Below, one piece after another: positions 49,445 through 60,209 of a stretch of 64,000 nt of DNA. The stretch lies in assembly GCF_011075055.1 (NCBI RefSeq), contig NC_058149.1:13832449-13896448 (forward strand), in the 5' to 3' direction. The translations under genes were made by a program, and so were the position numbers. Within the stretch, counting starts at the first letter, position 1. The number at the start of each line of letters is the position of its first letter. This DNA is from Mangifera indica. Its lineage: Eukaryota; Streptophyta; Magnoliopsida; Sapindales; Anacardiaceae. Under the pieces are notes generated by a model. That model did no database searches. It was given only the letters and a program-made list of their open reading frames with translations, and had not been told where the DNA came from.

Positions 49445-50547
49445 ATAATTATATATATATAAAAAATCATGTTTTGCTTTATAAAAGGTGGGCTCACCCT
49501 ACATTAATGCTACAGGCCAATTTCTCTTATCGCCAACCCAGACTGCTTTTACATATATTTTATAAAATATAAAATTATATTATAATATAATATTTATAAT
49601 CATATAAATTTTATTATATAAAATATGTAATATATTATAATAATATATAATTATAAAATATATAATATTATATATAATATAATATATTATATAATATTAT
49701 ATTATAAAATATTATAATAATATTAAAAATTAATTATATAAATTATAATATTTTATATAATATATTAATATAATAATATTATATTAATATATAATTATAA
49801 TATTTTAATATAATAATATTATTATATATATAATATATATTACTAGGGGTTGGCGGCATCGCCAACCCTTGGAGCCGCCAACCCCTGTAATAATTATATA
49901 TATTATATATAATATATTTTATATTATATATGTAATATTATATTATAAAATATTATAATTTAATTATATAAATTATAATATATTATAATATTATAGTATA
50001 TAATATATTATATTAATATAATAATATTATTTAATATTATATACATATATTAAGGGTTGGCGTTACACAACAACTTTCACGCCAACCTTTTTTTTTTTTT
50101 AAGTTAAATGCCTAGTTTTTTTTGTTTCACTTAAATCCTTAAATAACAATTTTTTTTCTTTTTCCAGTTAATTACTATTACATAATCATCTTACATGGTC
50201 ATTTCCTCGATGGTCATTTTTTATCTTGTAGGTTGTTCTTTTTTTTCCCCTTTTTTTTTTAAATCCTTACTTTGAAGAATTCTTAATTTGAAGAATTTGA
50301 TTGTTTCCTTCCTGTTTTTGTTTTTGAAGATGAGGGAGAAGAGAGAGTGATTTCTTTATAACTTTGGAAGAAGAGGAAGGAGAGAAAAAAAAGTTGCAGA
50401 GAAGAGGAGAGAGAATTTATGCATGAAAGATTGAAGGGGGGTATTTTGGGGAAGGTGAGTACTGTTGTGGTATATTTGTGAAAGTTTTAGGATAGGTGAC
50501 AATTTTGTATACACGGAATAAAAAAGTGGTAAAAATTTCAATTTCCC
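48610..50547 (-). repeat. Right terminal inverted repeat of the large MULE
   Basis: Reverse partner of 36403-38000. Palindromic modules at 48628-48692, 49143-49170, 49854-49888 and a weaker one at 50055-50087; (TA)n runs at 48898-48961 and 49399-49437; the conserved unit GGGTGGGCCCACCCTACAT / GGCCAATTTC / TATCGCCAACCCAGACT at about 48987-49075 and 49472-49560. It is longer than the left end because of an extra module and microsatellite expansion. Confidence 0.85.
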
Positions 50548-50556
50548 TAAATATTA

Positions 50557-50999
50557 TAATTGACTTAATAATATTTATAATCAGTTTAAGATAATATATA
50601 AATCTTTTTTATTTTATTATTGTCTATTTAAATTTACAATTTATTTTAAAAAATTCCAAATAAAAAAAACATCAATTTTTGAATCAAGATTCACTTGAAT
50701 GGCTAGAATTTGAATTACGTTTCCTACAAATAAATAAAAAGTGTAACTCCCGCACCGCCACAGCCATCCCCAACCACTTCCACCGCCACCACACAGATTA
50801 AGCTTCCTACCCAGAGAACAAGTTCTAGAATAGATACAGAAAGAAGCTGGAGTGGCAAGGACCACAATATTTTACTGAAAAAAAAAAAAAAAGCCTACAA
50901 AGAATATGTTGGATATAATGCTCAACAGAATATGCATGTATGGGTAGTGATTATGCTTGGGATTTGAGTTTCAGTTTTGCAGGTCTGGACTGGTTAATC
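50557..50999 (+). promoter_or_regulatory. Duplicated upstream module of the 54.9-kb gene
   Basis: The stretch 50740-50900 matches 54660-54840 closely (CACAGATTAAGCTTCCTACC, AGATACAGAAAGAAGCTGGA, GTGGCAAGGACCACA), and more distantly 60340-60460. It precedes the truncated gene copy below. Open frames on the minus strand here are not genes. Confidence 0.7.
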
Positions 51000-51137
51000 A
51001 TGGCTTATAAACACGTTGGAATATTTCTGCAAGGTTCAAGATATTATAAAGCCAAGCGCAATGAAGCTCTGCATTTGACTGTGATGTTATATCACTGCCC
51101 TGCAGAGCCTCTTAATGCATGGTACGAGAAAGTTTAA
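51000..51137 (+). pseudogene. Truncated copy of the 54.9-kb gene
   Basis: The frame MAYKHVGIFLQGSRYYKAKR ... NAWYEKV is almost identical to the first 45 residues of the gene at 54938, then hits TAA. Similarity ends just after the Val codon of WYEKV. It lies about 450 bp from the right MULE end. A further in-frame ATG at 50940 exists here, but the equivalent base in the full gene is not ATG, so it is probably leader. Confidence 0.85.
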
Positions 51138-52427
51138 AATTTATACATGGTTCAAACTTGAATCAAATAATGACTTAGTTAAAAAGTTGATTTAAGTCTT
51201 GATTGATCGTACTAATGATTTAAAAAAATTAAAACAATATTTAACCAATCATAATGATATTTTAGTGGTATATAATGGATATTTCTTACTAGGTAGACTC
51301 AATTTAAATCTCAATAATTTTAATTTTTTTAGTTAATCTAACCTATTTAATGATTAAATATAAAATCCAAATTTCATTTCGTCAAAATTGAATTTAGCTT
51401 GATGACACATATGACTATGTCTATATACTAATTTTTAGTTTGAGTGTGGAGTTTGAGTTCTAACAATTACAAAATTTTTCTTAATATTATATTACGTCAT
51501 ACAGTTGTCAACAGGATGATTTCACCATGGGGTTTAAACTTTGCCCTGAATTGGAACTAACTTCGAACCTTATTCTCAGTTTTATAAACTCACACATATC
51601 TGTGTGTGTGTGTATCATTTGATCAAACTTTGGGTGGGATTATTTCATTTGGCCTTCTAAAAATTTAACCTATATTGGATGAAAGTTAAAAGGAAGACTA
51701 AACATTAAACTTGCCTCCGATTCCTTGATGCAAAACTACCAGTACAGCATCCTGCAAGTTTCTCTCTTGTGTTTCAAGGCTTTTTATTCCCTTCTTAGTA
51801 AGTGCTGTTCAAAGCTATTGGATGATGAGGGATAACTGTAAAACTAAAAGCAGGTTTCTGCTTTATTCCATGCTTCAAAGCGGGTTAATGGACATTAATA
51901 CTTTAACTCTCCCGTTAGTATAGATAGTCTGAAATGGAAGATGTAAGCTTGCACAACTTTGTAATAAAGAAGCTTAGAGTTGTTGAATCCTTGCTAAGGT
52001 CTCTGGCACTCCTCTTTTTTCAATCTCTGATTTGTTTTCTTCTTGTATTAAACCTTCTTTCTAGGGTTTGCATTTGTTGGTTATATATTTGCCATTTATT
52101 CTCTAAATTTGTAATATTGATACTCAAATTAATAGTTAATATAAATGTACGTAATATTTCAATTTTTATTGTGTTTCGAAGGCATTACAAATGTAGCATT
52201 GTAATACTAATGTTACAATTGCCCTTTTTTATAAATTTATTTTGAGTTTTTAATCAAGTACCTAGATTATATGGATGTTCAATTGAGTAGTTAAAATTAA
52301 TGTAGGTATTTTGATTGTTTTGCAATAGTGAGCAGGAACGATAACCTGAAAGCTGTAAATTGCTTTTGACGATCCGGTGATATCGGTGGAAGGCAGAGAA
52401 AGATCTTTTGGAAACGTGAAGCCGCCC
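51138..52427. promoter_or_regulatory. Spacer and upstream region of DUF247 copy 4
   Basis: 51138-51690 shows no gene; a short TGTGTGTGTGTG run is at 51601. 51700-51930 is an inverted shared DUF247 upstream block (CCTCCGATTCCTTGATGCAA, GCAGGTTTCTGCTTTATTCC, GACATTAATACTTTAAC). The leader phrase GAAGCTTAGAGTTGTTGAATCCTTGCTAAGG at about 51970 mirrors that of the other copies. Confidence 0.5.
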
Positions 52428-53726
52428 ATGTTGGAATTGGTGGAAGACATAGAAAGTTCTTTTAAAACCTTGGGGCCGCCCATGTCAGGTGATTGTTGCA
52501 TCTACAGGGTTCCTCATAACCTCCGCATAGTGTTGAATGAGGACGCCTACACTCCATATGCAGTTTCAATCGGCCCTCTTCACCATGGCAGAAAAGAATT
52601 GGAGCCAATGGAAAAGGTGAAGCTCAGATATTTGCAGGAATTTATAAACCATACCCACTCCATCTTGCATGATCTTGTCTGCTTCATAAAGAACATGGAA
52701 GACAGAATTCGCAACTGTTACGCTGAAACAATTCTGTTCAACAGCAACGAATTTGTAAAAATGATTCTTATTGACGCTGCTTTTATCATTCTCCACTTCG
52801 CTAAGTACTGTTGCGATCAACACGATGAAGTTCTATTACGAAATTCGTGTTTGACGTCTAGTATTTGTCGGGACATGATGCTGCTTGAAAATCAGATTCC
52901 TTTCTTTGTCCTTACCGAACTGTATAACTTAAAACGTCAAGAGTTCTTTCGTACTACTGTCTTCCCCTTTGGACAGGATGAAGGTCTTCCTCCCTTTGAA
53001 GAGCTAGCCTGGTATTTCTTCAAAATCTTTTTCCGTTGGCATTGGGGTATCGTTAGAAATGTTACTGAAAATGTGAAGCATTTCACTGATATGCTAAGGT
53101 TCTCTCATCTAAAACCAGATTTAACCCCAGGGGAATTCATTATTCATCGGGGAGGAAAATACAAGCTTCGATATAACGCATCAGAACTGTGGGAGGCTGG
53201 GGTAAATATTAAGGTTACCTACAGTCGGTTGGATGGTTGAGAATTTGATGGTGCAGTATTAAAAATCCCACGATTAGAATTGAATGGCCTCACCACATGT
53301 CTGCTTCGGAACTTAATGGCCTTAGAGATGTGTCATTATCCCCTTAAGACAACCATATGTGACTACGTCTCACTGATGGATCATTTAATGGAGACGAGCA
53401 AAGATGTTGATCTTATGGTTCAGAAGGGAATTCTTGTCAATGGTTTGGGTGACAGCAATGAAATTGTTACTCTTGTCAAAAAACTTGGAACACATATTCC
53501 TCAGGATTGTCAGAGCAGCCGCTACGCTTGGCTTTTTATGCACTTAAACCGACACTGCGAGAATCGTTGGGTGAAACCCAAATACCAAGACAACATTTGG
53601 CAGAAATGGCTGAAAATACTCAAAGATGAATATTTCAGCACCCCTTGGAGATCTGCTTCTACCATTGCAGCAATCATTCTTCTTGTGCTTACTTTCATAC
53701 AAACTGTATTTGCCATCATAAAATAA
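52428..53726 (+). pseudogene. DUF247 copy 4, full length but interrupted by one in-frame TGA
   Basis: From ATG 52428 (an in-frame start also at 52377) the frame reads MLELVEDIESSFKTLGPPMS, CCIYRVPHNLRIVLNEDAYT, AVSIGPLHHGRKEL, FVKMILIDAAFIILHF, DMMLLENQIPFFVLTELYNL, ELAWYFFKIFF, HFTDMLRFSHL, then TGA at 53238-53240 after RLDG. The same frame continues without further stops to 53726 (LNGLTTCLLRNLMALEMCHY ... SASTIAAIILLVLTFIQTVF). Total 432 codons, normal for the family, with the C-terminal anchor intact. The aligned position in copy 1 is Cys (GCEF versus G-stop-EF), so a TGC/TGT to TGA change is likely. It could also be a sequencing error or an allele. Readthrough is unlikely. Confidence 0.85.
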
Positions 53727-54589
53727 TAGATTAAGACTTCATTTCAGCACAGTTCTGTGTAAACGCAATTTCATTGGATGTATGTGGATAATTGGATCAT
53801 ATAGGGAGGAAAAAAATAGAAGCAACTAAAATCTTAAAACTAACTAATATTCCCCATAAGGATGGTCATTACACGAGTAAAACTAAACTCTTTTCTTAAG
53901 CTCTTAGAAATTGTTCTCACATTATTTATCTCACTGAAAGCCTTAGCAGGTTTTTGCTTATATATGATGGCTCATATGTTGTTAGGGTCAACATATAAAT
54001 GTGTATATATTTGTATACCCAAAATGGATATATATGTTTTATTGATTTAATAATTACATATTCTAAAAACACAAATCAATCAATCCAAAACCCATCAATC
54101 TTAAACTTTGCATGCCCTAAAATGTTTATCGTATTTCTCTTTTTACTCTTGAAATACACTAAAATATCATTACCCAAAAGAGTAATTATCGATAAGGAAT
54201 GGTCTAATGGTTCAAAAGGTTTCTTAGCATAACAGATAAAGAGTATTAATGTTCTTGAACCCGCTTTGAATTATGGAATAAAGCTATTTACAGTCTACAA
54301 CCTTACCTCTCATCATCCAATACAACAAGAAAACAACCCCCAAAAAAAAAAATTGTCAAAGAGTTTACCAAGAATTCAAGAATACTTAGTTTCTTTCTCA
54401 CAAAATTGTACACATCTATACTTTTGAAAGATTAAATAAATAATTAGATTATTTAAATACGTAAAAACAAATCACTTTTTATAAAGATTTTAGTGAAAGG
54501 TAATTTCTAAATGTAATGTTACTCGCTGAAAAAGGTAAGCATTAAATGTGCAAAATTTGGCGTTAAATATGTGAAATTTGTAAGGCCCA
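53727..54589. other. Spacer with a fossil DUF247 upstream block
   Basis: 54236-54400 resembles the upstream block and leader of the minus-strand DUF247 copies (GAGTATTAATGTTCTTGAAC, GGAATAAAGC, TTACCAAGAATTCAAGAATA), but no DUF247 coding sequence adjoins it. It is probably the remains of a fifth gene. Otherwise no feature. Confidence 0.5.
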
Positions 54590-54920
54590 CGGGAAAGCCC
54601 ATTCAGGTTTCGGTGAACTTACTGTTGAAGAAAATAGAAAAGCCGCCACCTAATAAACAAATAAAACGGTAATTCCCGCACGGCCACCGCCACCCCTTAC
54701 CACTTCCACCGCCACCACACAGATTAAGCTTCCTACCCAGAGGAGAATAAGTTCCAGAATAGATACAGAAAGAAGCTGGAGTGGCAAGGACCACAGTATT
54801 TTACTCCTTATTTTCGAGAAAAAAAAAAAGGCCTGCAAAGCATATGTTCGATATAATGCTCAACAGAATATGTATATATAGGTAGTGATTATGCTTGGGA
54901 TTTGAGTTTCAGTTTTGCAG
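54590..54920 (+). promoter_or_regulatory. Promoter/leader module of the 54.9-kb gene
   Basis: Matches the module at 50640-50999 closely and the one at 60210-60480 more distantly (AAGCCCATT, CTGTTGAAGAAAAT, CCACCGCCACC-rich tract, ATACAGAAAGAAG, GGAGT-GCAAGGACCACA). TTTCAGTTTTGCAG at 54907-54920 looks like an intron acceptor, suggesting a 5'UTR intron ending 17 bases before the ATG. Confidence 0.6.
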
Positions 54921-54937
54921 GTCTGGACTGGTTAATC

Positions 54938-56191
54938 ATGGCTTATAAACACGTAGGAATATGTCTGCAAGGTTCAAGATATTATAAAGCCAAGCACAAT
55001 GAAGCTCTGCATTTGACTGTAATGTTATATCACTGCCCTGCAGAGCCCCCTAATGCATGGTATGAGAAAGTGTTTCCAAAGATAACAAGATTGAGCCAGT
55101 TATATAAAAATGTGGATTTGATTGATGGAAGACTAGTTAATGTCAAAGATGATTCAGTTGTCATTGATGAGCGTGTTGAGAGCAGAATGCGTACTTTCAA
55201 GTCTTTTGTGAGGGTTTTTCTTGGGTGTCCTTCAGTTCAGAGAAGCATACAGAAGAATGTGGTGGCCTCCTTAGGGGGTTCAAAAAGTGCCCCACTGATT
55301 TGTTTTGATAAACCAAGTGAAAGGGAGCCTTTGGTTGTGAATTCACTCACCAAGGTGAGCAACTACCTTAAAGTTTCTGCCCAGCAAAGGAAGTCTGTAC
55401 GTCTCACGATATGCCCGCAGGTTACACAGCACCGGATATGGACTGGTGCACTTGAGGAGATATTGAATGGATTGAAATTAGAGATTGATTTATTGAACGA
55501 TCAATGCCCCAGCCAAGGAACCAAGATGGGTCGGCAGATTGTTTCCACTTGTCTAAAGTTTTTAGCTGACACGGACACTTCCAATGATCTTGATTCCATG
55601 TCATGGATGAAGCTTAACTCTGCAAAAGTTGTTGATTCTCCTGTTTCCAGTAAATGGGAAGAAGCCCTTGAGATGGTCAATGATCTCATCAAATGTTTAG
55701 ACAGTGAAAAAGGGTTACTTCATCATGTGTCAAAGCTTGAAGCCATGAGAGAAGGATTGTCTCAGATCAAGGATGTGTTGGTTGATAAACATATTGGATA
55801 CAAGGAAATTAGACATCAAGAAAGCTTAGTGCACAAGAAACTTTCCAAGACTTTGGGCCACTCATCACAATGCTTATTCACACTCCTGTTGTATTATCTG
55901 TATGGACAAGTTAGAGACATCGAAGTGGATGTTTGTGGTAATATATATGCAAGTGGTGAGAAACGGTTCACATTGTGCATGGGAAGAATTCTGACATCAG
56001 GTGAGGAGAAGATGGTCTGGAGAGGAGTTAAGCAGCTGGACAGGGCACTTGGATTGTTCAAGTTCATATGGGAAACAGCAAGCATGGAAGGAGCTTTGGA
56101 CTTGCAAGGTCACTTATGGTGTGTAGGGGCCGAAGAGAGGTCACTAACATACAGAGGAAATTCTTTCTTTTTATGTAACATCAGTCTTTAG
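54938..56191 (+). CDS. Unrecognised plant protein of 417 residues, intronless coding region
   Basis: Open from ATG 54938 (MAYKHVGICLQGSRYYKAKH) to TAG 56189-56191. The frame is open a little further upstream but has no ATG there, and a likely intron acceptor ends at 54920, so 54938 is the best start. Visible segments: an N-terminal stretch with LTVMLYHC; FKSFVRVFLGCPSVQRSIQK; Ser/Lys-rich middle; WTGALEEILNGLKLEIDLLN; WEEALEMVNDLIKCLDSEKG; a predicted helical segment; and a C-terminus rich in aromatic and Gly residues (GALDLQGHLWCVGAEE, YRGNSFFLCNISL). No signal peptide or clear membrane span. I do not recognise the family. It has an upstream truncated paralogue and converges on the membrane-protein gene about 580 bp downstream. 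Confidence 0.8.
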   Translation: MAYKHVGICLQGSRYYKAKHNEALHLTVMLYHCPAEPPNAWYEKVFPKITRLSQLYKNVDLIDGRLVNVKDDSVVIDERVESRMRTFKSFVRVFLGCPSVQRSIQKNVVASLGGSKSAPLICFDKPSEREPLVVNSLTKVSNYLKVSAQQRKSVRLTICPQVTQHRIWTGALEEILNGLKLEIDLLNDQCPSQGTKMGRQIVSTCLKFLADTDTSNDLDSMSWMKLNSAKVVDSPVSSKWEEALEMVNDLIKCLDSEKGLLHHVSKLEAMREGLSQIKDVLVDKHIGYKEIRHQESLVHKKLSKTLGHSSQCLFTLLLYYLYGQVRDIEVDVCGNIYASGEKRFTLCMGRILTSGEEKMVWRGVKQLDRALGLFKFIWETASMEGALDLQGHLWCVGAEERSLTYRGNSFFLCNISL

Positions 56192-56771
56192 CATTTGAGG
56201 GCTGATAATTTTGGTGTTAGTGATAAATAGTCACTGTGTTATGTGAATGTCAAATTCAGATATGCTCCTAATTTTTTCAGTCTGATTTGATAATTGAAGT
56301 TGTATTAACTGGCCTGTGCCAAAGTTTCTCATAAAATTGACTCAAACCTACGACAAATTTGCCATCACGATGTATTCATTTTCTGTTGGATTAAATTGGT
56401 TTAATATATATATATGTATATATATTTTATGTCACGAATGCTATTTTGATGTCATCAATTCAACCGACTGAAAGGATTAGCCATCAAAACCCAAATCAGC
56501 CTTTTAACCAGGTTAACACCCTATCTTGATTGATGATGGGAGAATTTGAACAAAATGGAGTACTTGAATATAACATCGCCCATTTCATATCTTTCGATTC
56601 TTCCACAATGATCAATTTGGATTAATATCGTGAATGTTTTACTTCAGTCACAACCAGTACAGTTCGGATGCACACTAGTCCTCAAAATTATGGGTGTTAG
56701 AGATTGAACTTACAACCCACGGAAATTTAACAAAAATTAGAGTCATTCAATCCGAAGTATCACATTTCAAC
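56192..56771. other. Convergent 3' spacer
   Basis: 3' ends of two convergent genes. A short (TA)n stretch lies at about 56404-56425. No other feature seen. Confidence 0.4.
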
Positions 56772-58940
56772 TCATTTCAGTTTAGATTTTGCAGACCTCT
56801 GCACAGGTTTTGCAATGGGTCGAGCTGGAGCACTCTTCACAACCTTCTTCATATCATACTTGATTGATGAGAAGGCACATAGCACGGCAATTAACATTGT
56901 TGGGTAGACATAGACAGATTTGGTAGGATCTGGGCTCGCTGACTTCCCAAGGATCCCTTCCTTGATAAGGCCCCATATTATTAGAAGTGTCCCAAACATA
57001 CTCATCCTTCCAGGTTTTAAGATACCCACAAGTGCTCCTGCCACAGAGAAGTAGCTTCCTGCAAGAACCTGGAATGAGAACAGAATGACAGAGAGAAATC
57101 AATAATAGATTAGCTACAATTAGAAAAAAACACCCAAGATATGAACACATTGCCATAAAAATTAAAACCAGCCACTTCGAGAATAAAAAGTGAATTCTGT
57201 GGCTTAGGATTAGTTGGTGTTGTCAACTTAAATCCCCTATTTTTTAGATGGTACACAAGTCACTAAGTTTTATATTCTAGAGATGATTTGCCGGTCAAAG
57301 AACTGACTGAGAAAGTATTGAGAGAAGATTGAGAAGCACTTACGAATAAATAAACAAAAACAATAAGAGGAAGATGAAAAGCAGATAAATGGAACCTCTA
57401 AGCGCTGGAGATCAATCATTGCAGAGGCCTCCTTTATGCTGGTTAAGTTATATATGTCCAACAGGTTATCCCAACTTGGAACAGTCATGTTTTGGATAAG
57501 GCCATGCACAATGGCCCCAGGGTAAAGAAGGGCCTTCACAACCGGAGTGGGAAAGATATCACTTGCAATCAACTGGGAAGAAGTGACATGAATGGGTGTT
57601 GCACACATACCAGCTCTGCATGGAACCCTGTACAGCATGAAGCAAATATATCAAAAGTTTTTTCACTTATTTTTGAATTTCTAGCCACACAGCAGTGGAT
57701 GAAAATGGATATGTTTGTCTGAACTGCAACATCACATTTTTTCAGCACAACATGCTGGTAGAATATGGCAGAATCATATTAGAGGCAGTTGAGCAGTGAA
57801 ATCCACCTTACTTCATTAAATTCAATGTGACTAGAGATTCAAAGCTGAATAATGCAGTAAATGATAAATTAGCTTTGCATTTCTCACAAATGAAACTTTA
57901 ACCTGTTACTCTATAATTCTATCCAATTTAAAGCCCAAAAATTTATGAAAATTAATGCAAATCATTGTGCTAATTTTAAATCTAAGCTTTCCATCAGTGT
58001 AGGATTTAAAAGATCAAAAAACATAAACTCTTTGAACAAGAAAAGTATTAAACTGGAAAGGTGAAGTGAGCTCAAACTTTGTGTACTTCACTGCTTTTTC
58101 TATATTTACGCAGAGATCCAAATCAGAGTACCCAATGCACTTAATTTGGTTGTAGTATCAAAAGAAAATTGATAATCCATACAAGTCAGAAAACATACTT
58201 AAAGCAAAAGGGACTTTAAGATTTGGAACAACTAAAGAATCAGGGCATCATGTTCCCCATGGTACCGAACCCCAAAATATGTACCACTCATCATGAGTAA
58301 CTTCAACTTAAAAGCATTCCTTCATGCAACCAAATGACTAATAAAGCCATGAGTCCACTAATCTCCATGATCATCAAATACCATTTTATGCTTTACGTTT
58401 AAATACTTAATAAGTAATTCATGCATATAAAAACCCTTGAGCAAGTCTGGATTCAAGAGACAATCCAAAGTAAAATTAGCTATAGAGGTGTAAAATACAA
58501 TTATTCATGATTAAAACAAAACCCAAAAACAATTTTGTGTACCACACAGATCTCTAACAAGTAACAAGAAGAATTCCGCAAAATCATCAAAAGTCAACCT
58601 CAAAACCGGTTGAAGCAAGTCATGACTACTACAAGGCCCAATCGATGGCAGCTCTTGTAACTTTTTGCGTTTAGTTTGACGATCAGATAAGCAACTTAGA
58701 ATGAATTCTAAGACCCAGAAAACCCACAAACACTTATATGCATCTAAATAAAACAAAATAAATTATATTAAAAACAGGTAAAACCCAGATGGTAAGAGAG
58801 CAATTCTGAAGCTGGGTATTGGTTATGTGATTGAAATACCTGAAGAGCGGGATCTGGAGAATGATTAGGAAGAAATAAACCCGAGATGCAATTGATGTAA
58901 TATTGCTTATCCATCCTTTTGATGATGAAGAAGTTGCCAT
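56772..58940 (-). CDS. Small multi-span membrane protein of unknown function, three exons
   Basis: Exons 58840-58940, 57396-57627 and 56772-57068 join in phase (GT-AG) to 209 residues. It begins MATSSSSKGWISNITSIASR, followed by a hydrophobic stretch (VYFFLIILQIPLF). Exon 2 has two paired cysteines (VPCRAGMCATP) and VVKALLYPGAIVHGLIQNMT. Exon 3 has two or three hydrophobic spans (SYFSVAGALVGIL, GTLLIIWGLIKEGIL, YPTMLIAVLCAFSSI) and a strongly basic tail (KKVVKSAPARPIAKPVQRSA). I know similar plant proteins only as uncharacterised transmembrane proteins. It is divergent from OCP3, with 1.7 kb between start codons. The long first intron (about 1.2 kb) includes no other gene. Confidence 0.88.
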
Positions 58941-60209
58941 TGTTCGTTAATCACTTAAAAGTCGTGGTATCTGAAATCCACAGTCGAGTTCTAGTGCTTA
59001 ATTACACAAGCGCTAGGGAGATTTTGGGCTTTTATTCAAAATCTAGACATCATAGGCCGTCATTTTCTTGCTTCGTTGCTTTTCAATAAACCACGAACTA
59101 AATGTAATTAATCAATCTTTTTAATATTAAACTTAATGTAACCAGTAGTTTGACCGATGACGGAAATACTCATAATAAAGGGCATGGGGGTGCTTTTGTG
59201 ATTATTCAAACAGTATACTGCATGCAGGATCACGTGGTCGGGGGGTGGTTGTGAGTTTTCAGTATACAAGGGGGTTTTGAATTGGTGACTGATCGGGGCT
59301 TTTGGAAAATTTTCAACTATGGTTTTTTTTTTTAATATTTTCCGATTTATAGGGTAAATTAAAATTTTTTATTTTACGCTTTTTTTTTTATCCAGTCTTT
59401 TCTAATAAAACATGTATGATTAAAATTAACTTACTTTTTATTTATTATTTTTACAAAAAATGGCTTCAACATAAAAGAAGGAAGCATGAATTTGACTTAT
59501 AAATTTAAATCAAATGACATTATGAATTTGAATTATTAATTCGAATTATAAATTTTAGTCAAACTAAATTACAAATTTTAGTCAAACTAAATTACAAATT
59601 TAGATTATTAAATTAAATTATAAATTTAAACTAAATCAAGTTAAACATATTTAAGTTTAACTCATATTAAATTATTTTAGAATTTAAATGATTTTTTTTT
59701 TAAGTTTAACTCAAATTATTTTATTTTTGTTTTTCGTTGTTCTTTTGTAAATTGCTAAGAGGAAAAGTGAAAATATTTGTACTGTAATTGAGTTGTTCAT
59801 TTTAATAAAAATGCACTCTTCTAAAATTCTCTTTACTTTCGTTTACTCTCTTTCATCTCCGGCTCAAGGTCATAATTTAGGATTTAGTTTTTTTTAATAA
59901 AATCATAGTAATAGAGAAGTCTTAGTATTGTATCGGATATATTACAAAAATAATGTTTTTACCCTCACATAGTAATCATAAGTGAAGTGAGACTCTTGAT
60001 CTAACCATTTTAAACTCTAATCGAGAATTAATTTAACTTAAATTTATTCATACTTGTGTTTAACTCGAATTAAATTATTTTAAAATTTAAATGGTAATTA
60101 TTCTTTTTTTATTTTTTTCCTTTATCAAACGATATTAATCATAAGTGGAGTGAGTCTCCCGATCTACCCTTTTTGAATCTAATCGAGAGTTTATTTGTGG
60201 ACATTCTCT
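58941..60209. other. Divergent spacer between the membrane-protein gene and OCP3
   Basis: AT-rich. A tandem 24-bp duplication (AAATTTTAGTCAAACTAAATT) occurs at about 59551-59600 inside a longer run of TTTAAAT/AATTATAAATTT-like text (59.49-59.70 kb). No gene. Confidence 0.45.

Larger units (their letters stand above)
36403..50547 (-). mobile_element. 14.1-kb Mutator-like element with long inverted ends, transposase and ULP1-like gene (Kaonashi-type)
   Basis: The ends are inverted: 36403 starts GGGAAATTGAAATTTTTA and 50547 reads the same on the other strand. Both are followed inward by matching sequence for well over a kilobase. Perfect 9-bp direct repeats TAAATATTA flank it (36394-36402 and 50548-50556), the Mutator target duplication. 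Minus-strand genes are a mudrA-type transposase and a DUF1985-like/Ulp1 protease gene, the pair typical of ULP1-carrying MULEs. Both are disrupted by stops. It sits in the spacer between DUF247 copies 3 and 4. Given its completeness, perfect target duplication and alignable ends, insertion looks recent in evolutionary terms. Confidence 0.93.

Noticed and set aside
37436..49888. Regularly recurring palindromic modules as a CRISPR array
   Set aside because: The host is a plant; spacing is irregular, spacers are TA-rich low-complexity DNA, and the modules lie within MULE inverted ends.
53238..53240. TGA as a selenocysteine or programmed readthrough codon in DUF247 copy 4
   Set aside because: Land plants lack the selenocysteine machinery, and no known readthrough context (TGACTA-type) follows; the next bases are GAA.
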